DNA from: Bacteroidota bacterium
Lineage (GTDB): Bacteria; Bacteroidota; Bacteroidia; Chitinophagales; Chitinophagaceae
DNA: 64,000 nt
Assembly: GCA_018268015.1 (NCBI GenBank)
Contig: JAFDXJ010000006.1
Coordinates: forward strand, 20,798-84,797
Direction of reading: 5' to 3'
Part shown: piece by piece, positions 35,506 to 45,547 of the stretch
How the letters are laid out: the number at the start of each line of letters is the position of its first letter
Numbering within the stretch: the stretch's first letter is position 1
The notes under the pieces: model-generated
Seen by the model: only the letters and a program-made list of their open reading frames with translations
Told to the model about the DNA's origin: nothing
Database searches by the model: none
Translations under genes and position numbers: made by a program

Positions 35506-36831
35506 TTAAATCGTGTCTTCTTTTAAAAGATCTACAAATAAAGTAAATCCTTGTACGCTTTTGATAATCACTTTTTCATCTTTTTGAATATTATCTGCCA
35601 CCGCAGTAGCTTTCCAGGTTTCGCCCATTATTTTCACTAAACCATCCGGATCAAGGGCTGAAATCGTTTGGGCTGTTTTACCAATGAGGGCCGATGCACC
35701 CGAAACAGGTTTGGCTTTTAAAGCCTTCAATCCAATACCTACCACAAAAAGAAAAAATAAAGCGGTAACAGCAGTAGTAGAAATAATAACAGTCCATGAA
35801 AGTGAGGCTATATTTTCCAAGGGGCTGCTTCTAAATAAAATCATAGAACCCATAAGCACCGAAATAATTCCGCCAATGGTTAGTATTCCATGACTTGTGA
35901 TTTTTATTTCCAGCAAGAATAATACAATACCAAAAAGAATCAATGCAATACCGGCATAATTGACAGGTAACATGCTCATGGCATAAAATCCTAATACCAA
36001 AGAGATCACTCCTACTATACCCGGGAAAATGGCGCCGGGACTAAACAGTTCAAACAGGATCCCGTAAAAACCCAGCATGATGAGTAAATAGGCAATATTG
36101 GGGTCGCTCATTTTGTCAAGGATCTTTGCAAAAAATCCCATGTCATTTTGAACGACTTTAGCGTTTTTTGTATGTAATACAACGGTTCCGGAGGATAATT
36201 TCACTTCTCTTCCATCTAACAAACGCAGCAGGTCTATGTCATCTATGGCAACCAAATCAATGACATTCTTTTCTAGTGCTTCCTGTTCTGTAATGGAGAC
36301 ACTGTTTCGAACAGCCTCTTCTGCCCAGTCCACATTCTTACCTCTTTTTTCTGCAATAGTTCGGATAAAGGCCACCGCATCATTGGTCATTTTCATATTC
36401 ATGATCGAATCTACATTACCCTGCATGGTGACCGGGTGAGCTGCGCCAATATTTGTTCCCATAGCCATAGCCGAAATATTTGCTGCCATTGTAATAAAAA
36501 CGCCCGCAGAAGCTGCTCTTGATCCTTCCGGAGACACATATACCACAACGGGTACCGTAGATTGAAATATATCACCTACTATTTTGCGTGTAGATTCCAA
36601 TAATCCACCGGGTGTATTTAAATGAATAATCAGGCAGGCTGCCTGCATCTTTTGAGATTCTTCAATGGCATTATGAATATACTCTGCTGATGAAGGATTG
36701 ATGGCACCTTCTATATGTATGGATAAAACTTTTTGAGAATAGGAAAGGGATGTAAATATCAACAAAAATGTCAATAAACACAGGGAGAAAACAGATCGCT
36801 GAATCCAAGTAAATCTTTTCCTAATCATCAT
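35506..36831 (-). CDS. NfeD-family membrane protein with ClpP-like protease domain
   Basis: This 441-residue protein has an N-terminal signal span, then a ClpP-class serine protease domain. It contains LNTPGGLLESTR, the nucleophile serine in SRAASAGVFI, and a conserved NIGAAHPV loop. A bundle of four to five membrane spans follows (about 240-360), then a C-terminal OB-fold with GKTAQTISALDPDG. Long NfeD proteins cleave stomatin-like partners. The start is taken as the ATG at 36831. The longer frame begins with a TTG embedded in a -7-like TTACTTTG sequence, which would be upstream of transcription. Confidence 0.92.
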   Translation of the reverse strand: MMIRKRFTWIQRSVFSLCLLTFLLIFTSLSYSQKVLSIHIEGAINPSSAEYIHNAIEESQKMQAACLIIHLNTPGGLLESTRKIVGDIFQSTVPVVVYVSPEGSRAASAGVFITMAANISAMAMGTNIGAAHPVTMQGNVDSIMNMKMTNDAVAFIRTIAEKRGKNVDWAEEAVRNSVSITEQEALEKNVIDLVAIDDIDLLRLLDGREVKLSSGTVVLHTKNAKVVQNDMGFFAKILDKMSDPNIAYLLIMLGFYGILFELFSPGAIFPGIVGVISLVLGFYAMSMLPVNYAGIALILFGIVLFLLEIKITSHGILTIGGIISVLMGSMILFRSSPLENIASLSWTVIISTTAVTALFFLFVVGIGLKALKAKPVSGASALIGKTAQTISALDPDGLVKIMGETWKATAVADNIQKDEKVIIKSVQGFTLFVDLLKEDTI

Positions 36832-37069
36832 TGCTGTAATATAAGTCAAAGTAATTGGCCGGCAAAAAACAATTCAACTTTTAAACGCAGGAATCTGCTT
36901 ATTTAACAGCCATTTTAATATTCAAAAGATAGGCCGGTGAATTGAAATATTTGACATAAAAACAAAACATCATTTTTCTTGAAAAGACAGATGAAAATAT
37001 TTCAAGATGGATAAACTTCTTAAAAGATCATGAGTTAAGGCTTTAGAAAAAGGAAGTGTTTTTCTGACC

Positions 37070-37513
37070 TTATCCAGCAAATTCACGCATTTCGTTTTCT
37101 TTCGGGATTTGCTGGTAGTGAATAAAAAAATCATACTGGGCAGTAACACTTACCAGGATTGAAAATGTGGCAATAGCCGCAAATATTTCAGGCGATGAAG
37201 AATAGTTGGCAAATACTTCTCTGAAGATGCTGTAAAAAAGTACGGTAATGCCAATACCGCCAAATAGCATGAGCCAAAATATGCCTGCACGATGAATCTT
37301 TTTATATAAACTTGCAAAAATAAAAATGACGACACAAGTGGGTACAAACAGCCATGCACTCATTTCCAAAGTGAAGAGGAACGTTTTTAAAACTTTTTCA
37401 AATGTATAATCGGTATCAGCAAGAATATGTGCCGAAGAAACCGTTGCATTCACAAAAGTGGCCACCAGGAAAATATAAATAGAAATGCGTAATGGCATTG
37501 ATAAACGCTTCAT
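37070..37513 (-). CDS. Four-span membrane protein of unknown function
   Basis: This 147-residue protein has four predicted membrane spans (about 11-28, 45-66, 78-98 and 112-130) and a charged C-terminus ending KENEMREFAG. I do not recognise a family. The ATG at 37513 lies 17 bases after a perfect -7 box. The genes on either side, recA upstream and nfeD downstream, are separated by gaps of about 250 and 220 bases, so it is probably monocistronic. The region 36850-37069 after it shows no gene. Confidence 0.7.
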   Translation of the reverse strand: MKRLSMPLRISIYIFLVATFVNATVSSAHILADTDYTFEKVLKTFLFTLEMSAWLFVPTCVVIFIFASLYKKIHRAGIFWLMLFGGIGITVLFYSIFREVFANYSSSPEIFAAIATFSILVSVTAQYDFFIHYQQIPKENEMREFAG

Positions 37514-37529
37514 CCCTAAATTTTTTTGC

Positions 37530-37537
37530 CAAAGGTA
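37530..37537 (-). promoter_or_regulatory. Promoter -7 element of the four-span protein
   Basis: The minus strand reads TACCTTTG, an exact TAnnTTTG and the same sequence as the rimP -7 box. No TTG is found at the usual upstream distance. Confidence 0.4.
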
Positions 37538-37710
37538 CGTGGAAAATGTTAGATGACTGTCTTCAATCCTGTATTAAAAATTTCATCAATGCCCTTTTCC
37601 CCTCTTAAAGTTCTATGTAATCAGTGCGAATATATTTCTCACAAATGGTTTGCTGCATTTCTGTCTATTTTAAAAAATCAACAAACCAAATTGCTTTCAT
37701 GAATATAGCT

Positions 37711-37740
37711 AAAAAAAAGAGCCATCCTTTTTTGGATGGC
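37711..37740 (-). terminator. Terminator of recA
   Basis: On the minus strand, GCCATCC-AAAAAA-GGATGGC forms a 7-bp GC-rich stem and is followed by TCTTTTTTTT. It begins 20 bases past the recA stop codon. Confidence 0.92.
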
Positions 37741-37760
37741 CCGGTACTTAGAACCAAAAA

Positions 37761-38792
37761 TTATTTTTCTCCCTTTTCAGGTGGGTTCGTGGTATTTAAA
37801 TCATCCCCTTTAATCTTTAGCCGGATCTTTTTTTCTATTTCATCAGCCAGTCCGGGATTATCTCTCATTAATTCTTTTACGGTTTCTCTGCCCTGACCTA
37901 ATTTATTATTATCATAACTAAACCAGCTACCGCTTTTCTGTATTATGCCCAATTCCACTCCCATATCTATGATTTCACCAATCTTACTGATTCCTTCACC
38001 AAAAATGATATCAAATTCTGCAAAGCGAAATGGAGGAGCTACTTTATTTTTAACCACTTTCACTTTTACATGATTCCCTATGGGTGCGTCTCCGTCTTTA
38101 ATTTGTGATAAGCGGCGTATATCTAATCGCACTGAAGCATAAAATTTCAATGCATTACCGCCGGTTGTCGTTTCGGGATTACCAAACATGACTCCGATTT
38201 TTTCCCGTAGTTGATTAATAAAAATACAGATTGTATTCGTTTTATTGATGGTTGCGGTCAATTTACGTAAAGCCTGGCTCATCAAGCGGGCTTGTAATCC
38301 CATTTTACTATCACCCATTTCTCCCTCCAATTCACCTTTAGGAACAAGGGCAGCTACCGAATCAATAACAACCACATCTAAGGCACCGGAAAGGATAAGC
38401 CTATCAGCGATTTCCAGGGCTTGTTCACCATAGTCCGGTTGAGAAATAAGGAGACTATCTATATCTACGCCCAACTTTTGTGCATAGGTATTATCGAATG
38501 CATGTTCTGCATCAATGATGGCGCAAATGCCTCCTTTCTTTTGCGCCTCTGCAATAATATGCGTGGCAATGGTGGTTTTCCCACTCGCCTCCGGGCCATA
38601 AATTTCAATAACCCGTCCACGCGGCACACCTCCTACACCCAATGCCGCATCAAGTCCTATGGAGCCTGTTGATATTACTTCAATCTGCCTCACCCCTTTT
38701 TCATTCATCATCATTACACTTCCTTTGCCAAAGTCTTTATCAATTTTATCAATCGTAAGTTTTAAGGCTTTTAATTTTTCATTATTACTCAT
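37761..38792 (-). CDS. recA: Recombinase RecA
   Basis: This 343-residue RecA has a Walker A at GPEASGKTT, a Walker B in [10 protein letters not shown], the L1/L2 loop regions around [18 protein letters not shown] and [12 protein letters not shown], and the FGEGISK polymerisation region. It drives strand exchange in recombinational repair. No SOS box is recognisable upstream. It has an ATG start and is a single gene with a strong terminator. The next gene upstream is divergent. Confidence 0.98.
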   Translation of the reverse strand: MSNNEKLKALKLTIDKIDKDFGKGSVMMMNEKGVRQIEVISTGSIGLDAALGVGGVPRGRVIEIYGPEASGKTTIATHIIAEAQKKGGICAIIDAEHAFDNTYAQKLGVDIDSLLISQPDYGEQALEIADRLILSGALDVVVIDSVAALVPKGELEGEMGDSKMGLQARLMSQALRKLTATINKTNTICIFINQLREKIGVMFGNPETTTGGNALKFYASVRLDIRRLSQIKDGDAPIGNHVKVKVVKNKVAPPFRFAEFDIIFGEGISKIGEIIDMGVELGIIQKSGSWFSYDNNKLGQGRETVKELMRDNPGLADEIEKKIRLKIKGDDLNTTNPPEKGEK

Positions 38793-38937
38793 ATAGTTCG
38801 TCTTTTCTTGTATATATAAATAGAGTGTAAAACTATATCATTTTTTTGACAAACACTAATATTTTTAGTAAATTAAATAAGCCCTTTTGAAGGGATCATA
38901 TCTTATCATTTTCCTTTAATTTCATGGATTCATACAA

Positions 38938-40023
38938 ATGGAGAAAAAGAAATATGCTGTTATCCAGGTAATTGACCAGCTCCATGCCGGGGGTGCGGAG
39001 CGGGTGTTGGTTGGTTGGGCCAATATTTTATCCGAAAAGGGGCATTCTTCTGCGGTACTTACCACCGTTTCACCCGGTATCTTAAGAAAGGATATACACC
39101 AGGAGGTTTCCTTTTTTAACCTGAACAGGCAGTGGAAATGGAACCCTTTTGCTATGTATAGAATGATACAAATTTTAAAAAAATATGATATTATTCATGT
39201 TCACTCCTCTCATAACCTGAGGTATGTATGGCTTGCAGCAAAATTGTTTAGGTTACATAAGCCCCTTTTTTTTCATGAACATTTTTATTTTGAAAAAATT
39301 AGTTGGCATAGGCGGATTATATATCCCAAAACCATGATGATCTGCGTTTCGAAATTTGTTCGAGATTGGGCTATTCAAAATCAATTGTCCACCGAAAAGA
39401 AGGCCTTTTTATTACCCAATATTATTCTTCCCCAAAAGATTGATATCATCTCAAACACTGCAAGGAAAACAAACTCTATCATACAAATTGTAACGACCGG
39501 AAATATAGCGCCCAGGAAAAATTATGAATTCATTTTGGAGGTTTTTAAAGAATTAAAAAAACAACTATTTGAAAATTTTCATCTGACAATTATTGGTTCT
39601 GTAGCGGATAAAAAATATTTTCATTATATACAAAATAAGATTCTCCTGGATGGACTGGAAAAACAGGTTGAATTCATACATGATTGTGCAAACATTCAAC
39701 CGATACTACATCAATTTGATATAGCATTACATGCATCAAAATTTGAAACAGGTCCATTGGTATTAATTGAATACCTGGCGAAAAAAATACCTTTCCTAAC
39801 ATTCCAAACCGGTCAAGTATCCGAGCAAATTAAAAATGAATTGCCTGAATTCGTATTGGAGCATTATGATCCAATCTTATGGGTTTCGGCCATACAAAAA
39901 ATAATTTCTGCTGACAAAAAACTATTACATAAAAGGATGGAATCTGTTTTTGAAAAAAATTTTTCCGTAGATCAATATTATGCAAAAGGAATGCATATTT
40001 ATTCACAAGGTTTTCCTGAATGA
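38938..40023 (+). CDS. GT4-like glycosyltransferase
   Basis: This 361-residue GT-B enzyme has the N-terminal acceptor domain opening VIDQLHAGGAERVLVG, a common GT4 signature. The C-terminal donor domain carries TTGNIAPRKNYE, LTIIGSV, and the motif region HASKFETGPLVLIEYLAKKIP with the conserved glutamate. It is likely to act in cell-surface polysaccharide or glycolipid assembly, with unknown substrate. It stands alone between recA and the OPT transporter and converges with the latter, leaving 22 bases between them. It has an ATG start. Confidence 0.9.
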   Translation: MEKKKYAVIQVIDQLHAGGAERVLVGWANILSEKGHSSAVLTTVSPGILRKDIHQEVSFFNLNRQWKWNPFAMYRMIQILKKYDIIHVHSSHNLRYVWLAAKLFRLHKPLFFHEHFYFEKISWHRRIIYPKTMMICVSKFVRDWAIQNQLSTEKKAFLLPNIILPQKIDIISNTARKTNSIIQIVTTGNIAPRKNYEFILEVFKELKKQLFENFHLTIIGSVADKKYFHYIQNKILLDGLEKQVEFIHDCANIQPILHQFDIALHASKFETGPLVLIEYLAKKIPFLTFQTGQVSEQIKNELPEFVLEHYDPILWVSAIQKIISADKKLLHKRMESVFEKNFSVDQYYAKGMHIYSQGFPE

Positions 40024-40045
40024 GAATAAATATGGCTTGGCTTTT

Positions 40046-42154
40046 TTACCGAATCCCAATCGTTTCATCTTCTTCCAAAATTCCTTCAATGGCTGAAGTA
40101 TCTTTTTTCATAGCAATACGATATAAAAGGAATGCAAGGATTAAAAATGCAATCACACCCAGCCATTGATACATACCCGGCGATAGCCATTCTTCAAGTT
40201 TTAATTCCATATTGATGGCTTCTAATTTTTTAGCGATTGTTTCACTTCCGGCAATAAGCAATGCGACGATCACACCAGCCAAGGCACCTCCGGCAACAAG
40301 ACCCGTTGCAAATAAATTGCCCTTGCCTAAATCATCTTCAGTAACCACTTCGCCTTTTTTCTTTTTCTTCCAATCCACAAGGCCACGTAAAACACCACCG
40401 GCAAAAATGGGCAATGTGGTACTCAAAGGAAGATAAGCTCCTACTGCAAAACTCAATGAATTGACACCACATAATTCCATCACCAAAGCAAGTGCAACGC
40501 CAACAAAAACAAATTGCCAATCCAGGTTAAATGATAAAATACCTTTGATCAAGGTTGCCATAAGTGTTGCCTGTGGAGCCGGAAATTTGTCCGTTCCTAT
40601 TGCATGTGTAAAACCCATTTGCACCATATCCGATGTAGGTGTATCCAACACTTTGATGGTTAAGCCTATAACCAGTGATGAAACAATAGCGCCTATGAAT
40701 AAAGCAATTTGTTGATTCTTTGGTGTAGCCCCTATGATATACCCTGTTTTCAAATCCTGGGACGTGGCGCCTGCGTTTGCAGCCGCAATACAAATCATTC
40801 CGCCAACGACCAATACCATTGGTTCAAAAGTTTTCCCGGTCCATCCAATACCAATAAATACCAGGCAGGTGGCCATAATGGTTGCAATAGTCATTCCGCT
40901 AATAGGATTATTGCTTGCTCCAATAATACCTACAATACGTGATGAAACAGTTACAAAAAAAGCCCCAAAGATGACTACTAATAGCCCTAATAATAATTTA
41001 CTTAAAAAAGAATCTCCGGGTATCATGGGAATAAAAGCCATCAATATCACAAGAATGATACTGCCGAATAAAACCACTTTAATACTAAGGTCTTTGTCGG
41101 TTCTGGCATTTGCAGCATTATGATCCCTGTTTTTTACAGATCCAATACTTTCTTTAAATGAAGTGATAATGGTCGGAATGGTTTTCATTAAAGTAATAAA
41201 CCCTCCTGCGGCTACGGCACCGGCACCAATCTGACGGATGTATGCCCGGTATAATGCCTGCGATGAATCTGCAAAAAGATGTGTAACCGGGTCCCAGTTA
41301 CCGGGCCCGCCTGCTGTTGCAAGATCTTTAAGATAGCCCAATTTGACCAATTGTGCCGCGATCATCGTTTGGTCATGAACCATCAGGGTAGCCAATAAAG
41401 GATTTAATACGAGCCAGCTTAAAACACCACCGGCAACTAGCGCTCCACTTATTCTCAACCCAATGATATATCCTACACCTAAGTATTCCGGTGTGATTTC
41501 TCCGCTGATTTTGGCGGCAGGAAAATACTTATTGTAAAGATTTGTAGTGTATTCAGGAACCTCTGCAATGACATGCATTATTTTTTGAAGAAATGCATAG
41601 ATTAAGGCTATCCCCACTCCCCAAAAAGCGGTCTTAGCAATATCTCCACCTTTCTCCCCGGCTTTTAAAACTGCAGCACAAGCCGTTCCCTCCGGGTAAG
41701 GTAATACACCATGTTCTTTTACGATGAGTGATTTTCTCAAAGGAATCATCATCAGTGTCCCAAGTAAACCACCAAAAATAGCCAGCACTAAAATGGTCAT
41801 ATAATTAAAAAACCCGGCACCGGCACTTTGGCCTGTGCTGTCTATTGACAGAAATAAAAATCCTGGTAAAGTAAATGCCACACCGGATGCAATACTCTCA
41901 CTGGCAGACCCGGTTGTTTGTATAATATTATTTTCGAGGATAGTTGTTTTTAGCAGACGGCGTCCAATCGTTATCGCAATAACCGCAATTGGGATAGATG
42001 CACTTACGGTTAAACCTGCTCGTAAAGCCAGGTACACATTAGCTGCACCAAATAAACATCCCATGATACAACCTGTAATAATTGCTTTGAGGCTAAATTC
42101 TTTTATCACCGTACTCGGTGAGATAAAGGGTTGAAATAGTTTCTTCTCTGCCAT
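40046..42154 (-). CDS. OPT family oligopeptide transporter
   Basis: This 702-residue transporter has about 15 membrane spans. Conserved OPT features include NVYLALRAGLTVSASIPIAVIA near the N-terminus, PYPEGTACAAVLKAGEKGG, and ISGMTIATIMAT. The bacterial OPT group carries peptides or metal-chelate complexes by proton symport. It lies 78 bases downstream of a POT peptide transporter on the same strand, supporting a peptide role. It has an ATG start and no signal peptide. Confidence 0.93.
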   Translation of the reverse strand: MAEKKLFQPFISPSTVIKEFSLKAIITGCIMGCLFGAANVYLALRAGLTVSASIPIAVIAITIGRRLLKTTILENNIIQTTGSASESIASGVAFTLPGFLFLSIDSTGQSAGAGFFNYMTILVLAIFGGLLGTLMMIPLRKSLIVKEHGVLPYPEGTACAAVLKAGEKGGDIAKTAFWGVGIALIYAFLQKIMHVIAEVPEYTTNLYNKYFPAAKISGEITPEYLGVGYIIGLRISGALVAGGVLSWLVLNPLLATLMVHDQTMIAAQLVKLGYLKDLATAGGPGNWDPVTHLFADSSQALYRAYIRQIGAGAVAAGGFITLMKTIPTIITSFKESIGSVKNRDHNAANARTDKDLSIKVVLFGSIILVILMAFIPMIPGDSFLSKLLLGLLVVIFGAFFVTVSSRIVGIIGASNNPISGMTIATIMATCLVFIGIGWTGKTFEPMVLVVGGMICIAAANAGATSQDLKTGYIIGATPKNQQIALFIGAIVSSLVIGLTIKVLDTPTSDMVQMGFTHAIGTDKFPAPQATLMATLIKGILSFNLDWQFVFVGVALALVMELCGVNSLSFAVGAYLPLSTTLPIFAGGVLRGLVDWKKKKKGEVVTEDDLGKGNLFATGLVAGGALAGVIVALLIAGSETIAKKLEAINMELKLEEWLSPGMYQWLGVIAFLILAFLLYRIAMKKDTSAIEGILEEDETIGIR

Positions 42155-42232
42155 ACCGGGTATTTATAATAAATATGGGTTTAATAAATTTAAAAGATAG
42201 TCACTTACTTTAAAGTCACTCGTCTTAAAAGT

Positions 42233-43972
42233 TTATGCAGAACCAGTTTTATCTTTTACAATCCTGTTTAATGATTTTAATCGGGTGAAAATTAATATCC
42301 CACCAATAAATGCAGAAATGACCAGGATAAGGAAAAACATTTTTTTGTCTGTAAAATTATCCCAGAAACTCGTCATCACTCCGGCAATTTTTCCGCCAAT
42401 GGAGGTAGATAAAAACCAGCCTCCCATCATCAATGCTGTTAACCTGGAAGGAGCTAATTTGGAAACAAAAGATAGACCAATAGGGCTCAGTAATATTTCA
42501 CTCACCGTAAATACAAAATAAGTACCCCATAACCAGTAGGGTGATGTTTTTTCCAAATAAACAGAAGGGACAGACATGATGGCAAAAACCATTACCAGGG
42601 ATGATAACCCTGAAATAAATAATGCCATACCAAATTTAGAAGCTGTAGAAGGTTCTTTACCGCGTTTCCTGAGATAATCAAATAAGGGTACTAATAATAA
42701 GGTGAGCAATACAATGAATAGGGGGTTTATCGATTGAAATAGTTCGGTATTTGCTACCTTTTCACTGTGGGACGGAGGCCACTCACTTTGAGGTACATTA
42801 TTAAAATAGGGATCAGGTCCCATAATCTGTACTACTCTGGAAGAACTATCTACTAAATTGCCATCATTCAATTTTACCAGGTTACCGCCCAGATATTCTG
42901 CAATGGGTGCATTATCCTTTACATTCACAAAATTTTCATCTACCTTATCAACTAACCTGGGTGTATCACTCACAGTTTGCAAAAATCCCAAAGAACCTGC
43001 GACCTTTTCCATGGTAGGAGAAACGGTTCTGTCTGTATGCTTTTCAGCCCAAAGTGTAAGCCCCGTGGAGTTTTGATTATAAATGGTCCAAAATATAATA
43101 GAGATGGCAAAAATAAAAAGGAGGGATCCAATACCCTTTTTATCCTGGCCTTCCGCTTTTATGTATAAAGAAATATAGAAAGCAATAACAGGTAAACAGG
43201 CAAAAATAAATGCATCATTTGATTGGCTGCCCATGATCGTTGTTCCAAATAATTGAGTTGGAACAATCCATCCTATAATTGCAGCTATAATTGCCGGTAA
43301 AAACACGTAGCCAAAGATTTTTCCCATAGGCATATCTTCCGGGCGTTTTTCTTTTTTGACTTCACCCATTTTCACATGCTTTAACTGACTGGCCAGATTA
43401 ATCAGTCCAATAACCAATCCTACACCAGCAGCTGAAAAGGCATATCCCCAACCATATTTATTTCTTAAATAAGCTGCTACAAAATTGCAGACCAATGCAC
43501 CAATATTGATGCCCATATAAAAGATGTTATAGGCATTGTCTTTCAATGGTTTTAGGTCTTCCCTGTTATAAATATTTCCCAGTAATGTGGAAATATTTGG
43601 TTTGAAAAAACCATTCCCAACAATAATCAGGGAAAGTGATACATACAAAGCGGTATTGCCGGGAAATGATAAACCAAAATATCCCAAGGCCATCAATGAG
43701 CCGCCAAAAAATATGGATTTAATATAACCTAAGTACCTGTCAGCTAATAATCCTCCAATAAAAGGGGTAAGATATACTAATGCAATAAAACTACCCACTA
43801 CATCGGCGCCCATTTTCTGGGACATTCCTTTCCCTCCTGTTTGATTATCTATTAAGTATAATAAAAGAATCCCTACCATCAGGTAGTACGCAAACCGTTC
43901 CCACATTTCTGTAAGAAAGAGGATATACAATGCTTTGGGATGTTTGCCGGCATGAGGAGTTACTTCTGACAT
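42233..43972 (-). CDS. POT/PTR family peptide MFS transporter
   Basis: This 579-residue member of the proton-dependent oligopeptide transporter family has the first-helix motif EMWERFAYYLMVGILLLYL, the FKPNISTLLG segment and FYMGINIGALVCNF. A long insertion after the eighth span (about residues 320-400), lacking hydrophobic character, is predicted to be extracellular. It imports di- and tripeptides. It is paired with the OPT gene, and purD diverges upstream. Confidence 0.94.
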   Translation of the reverse strand: MSEVTPHAGKHPKALYILFLTEMWERFAYYLMVGILLLYLIDNQTGGKGMSQKMGADVVGSFIALVYLTPFIGGLLADRYLGYIKSIFFGGSLMALGYFGLSFPGNTALYVSLSLIIVGNGFFKPNISTLLGNIYNREDLKPLKDNAYNIFYMGINIGALVCNFVAAYLRNKYGWGYAFSAAGVGLVIGLINLASQLKHVKMGEVKKEKRPEDMPMGKIFGYVFLPAIIAAIIGWIVPTQLFGTTIMGSQSNDAFIFACLPVIAFYISLYIKAEGQDKKGIGSLLFIFAISIIFWTIYNQNSTGLTLWAEKHTDRTVSPTMEKVAGSLGFLQTVSDTPRLVDKVDENFVNVKDNAPIAEYLGGNLVKLNDGNLVDSSSRVVQIMGPDPYFNNVPQSEWPPSHSEKVANTELFQSINPLFIVLLTLLLVPLFDYLRKRGKEPSTASKFGMALFISGLSSLVMVFAIMSVPSVYLEKTSPYWLWGTYFVFTVSEILLSPIGLSFVSKLAPSRLTALMMGGWFLSTSIGGKIAGVMTSFWDNFTDKKMFFLILVISAFIGGILIFTRLKSLNRIVKDKTGSA

Positions 43973-44037
43973 ACAATGTGAATTTGATTTAAAATTTTAA
44001 ATAAAACGCCTCAAAATAGGAATAATTTTTAAATAGC

Positions 44038-44069
44038 TTGGCTAATTTTATGAAAGGAGTTTACATTCG
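44038..44069 (+). promoter_or_regulatory. Promoter of purD
   Basis: TTG (44038-44040), 21 bases and TACATTCG (44062-44069) give one mismatch to TAnnTTTG. The ATG is 21 bases further. No purine-riboswitch or PurR-like site was seen. The same TACATTCG sequence also occurs before gyrB (57792-57799). Confidence 0.5.
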
Positions 44070-44090
44070 TCTTTTTTAAAAATTGACGAT

Positions 44091-45374
44091 ATGAATATTT
44101 TGATCCTGGGTTCTGGGGGGCGGGAACATGCGTTGGCATGGAAAATAATGCAGAGCCCCGATTGTAATAAACTCTTTATTGCGCCTGGAAATGCAGGAAC
44201 TGCGCAATGTGGAACCAATATTGAATTTTCAGTAAATGATTTTGAAGCCCAAAAAATATTTTGCCTGCAAGAGCAAATTGATATGCTTGTCGTGGGGCCG
44301 GAAGAGCCCCTGGTCAATGGAATCTATGATTTTTATTCAAAAGATGAAGCACTCAAAAAGATCATGGTTATTGGCCCCTCTTCCCATGGCGCTCAATTGG
44401 AAGGGAGTAAAGACTTCTCGAAGAAATTTATGCAACGTTATCAAATACCTACCGCAACGTATGCCAGTTTTGATGAATCAAATTTTGATGAAGGGTTATC
44501 TTATCTTCAGACACATTCATTACCCGTTGTTTTAAAAGCAGATGGCCTGGCAGCCGGTAAAGGAGTGGTCATTTGCCAAACCACACAAGAAGCTTGTGAG
44601 GTTTTTACAGAAATGATCAGGCATAAGCAATTTGGTAATGCGTCCAAAAAAGTGGTCGTAGAGCAATTTTTGGATGGAGTGGAAGTTTCCGTTTTTGTTT
44701 TAACCAATGGTCATCAGTATAAAATTATCGGGCATGCAAAAGATTATAAACAAATAGGTGAAGGTAATAAGGGCGCAAATACGGGTGGCATGGGATGTGT
44801 CTCTCCTGTACCATTTATGGACTCTTTATTTTTTAATAAAATTCAATCTCGAATTATTGGGCCTACCATAAAAGGCTTACAGGAAGAGGCTATCACATAT
44901 CATGGTTTTATTTTCTTTGGGCTTATCAATGTACAGGGTGAGCCTTTTGTTATTGAATATAACTGCCGTATGGGCGACCCCGAAACAGAAGTGGTCATGC
45001 CGCTTTTAAAAAATGATCTGGTGACTCTTTTTTGCAATATGCATGAAAATAAACTGGACGAAGTCGCCGTTGAATACGACGAAAGAGCCTGTGCTACAGT
45101 TGTTGCGGTGAGTGGCGGCTACCCGGGGGCTTATGAAAAAAATAAGGAAATTCAAGGTTTGCCAAGTAATATAGATAAACAGAGTATCATTTTTCATGCC
45201 GGCACCCAATCCGATTCAGCAGGCAGAATTCTTACAAATGGAGGCCGCGTTTTAGCCGTTACTTCTTATGGCGAAAGCCTTTACTCTGCTGCTAAAAAAT
45301 CAACAGACCTCTTATCCGGAATTCATTTTGATGGGATATATTTTAGGAAAGATATCGGTTTTGAATTTTTTTAA
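44091..45374 (+). CDS. purD: Phosphoribosylamine-glycine ligase (GARS)
   Basis: This 427-residue ATP-grasp enzyme catalyses the second step of purine synthesis, joining glycine to phosphoribosylamine. The N-terminal motif is LILGSGGREHALAWK. The ATP-grasp core has LKADGLAAGKGVVI, GEGNKGANTGGMGCVSP and YNCRMGDPETE, and the C-terminus contains RVLAVTSYG. It has complete family length. It follows divergently from the POT transporter and has its own promoter. The PurF-like enzyme of the preceding step is 18 kb away. Confidence 0.97.
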   Translation: MNILILGSGGREHALAWKIMQSPDCNKLFIAPGNAGTAQCGTNIEFSVNDFEAQKIFCLQEQIDMLVVGPEEPLVNGIYDFYSKDEALKKIMVIGPSSHGAQLEGSKDFSKKFMQRYQIPTATYASFDESNFDEGLSYLQTHSLPVVLKADGLAAGKGVVICQTTQEACEVFTEMIRHKQFGNASKKVVVEQFLDGVEVSVFVLTNGHQYKIIGHAKDYKQIGEGNKGANTGGMGCVSPVPFMDSLFFNKIQSRIIGPTIKGLQEEAITYHGFIFFGLINVQGEPFVIEYNCRMGDPETEVVMPLLKNDLVTLFCNMHENKLDEVAVEYDERACATVVAVSGGYPGAYEKNKEIQGLPSNIDKQSIIFHAGTQSDSAGRILTNGGRVLAVTSYGESLYSAAKKSTDLLSGIHFDGIYFRKDIGFEFF

Positions 45375-45478
45375 ATATTTACATAGACGATTTGAGACAA
45401 TTTTATTTCCCTTTTTTAAAGGCAAAAAAAATATATCTTGTTAATACTTGGCTAAACAAATATTGAACGTATTTTGGC

Positions 45479-45510
45479 TTTGTTATTTCCAATTATTTCA
45501 CACAACTTTG
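45479..45510 (+). promoter_or_regulatory. Promoter of the mre cluster
   Basis: TTTG (45479-45482), 20 bases and CAACTTTG (45503-45510) match with one deviation (C for the first T). A leader of about 30 bases follows before mreB. Other partly matching sites lie further upstream in 45420-45480. Confidence 0.45.
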
Positions 45511-45547
45511 CGGCATTTAATGACACTTTTAAGGAATTACAAACATA

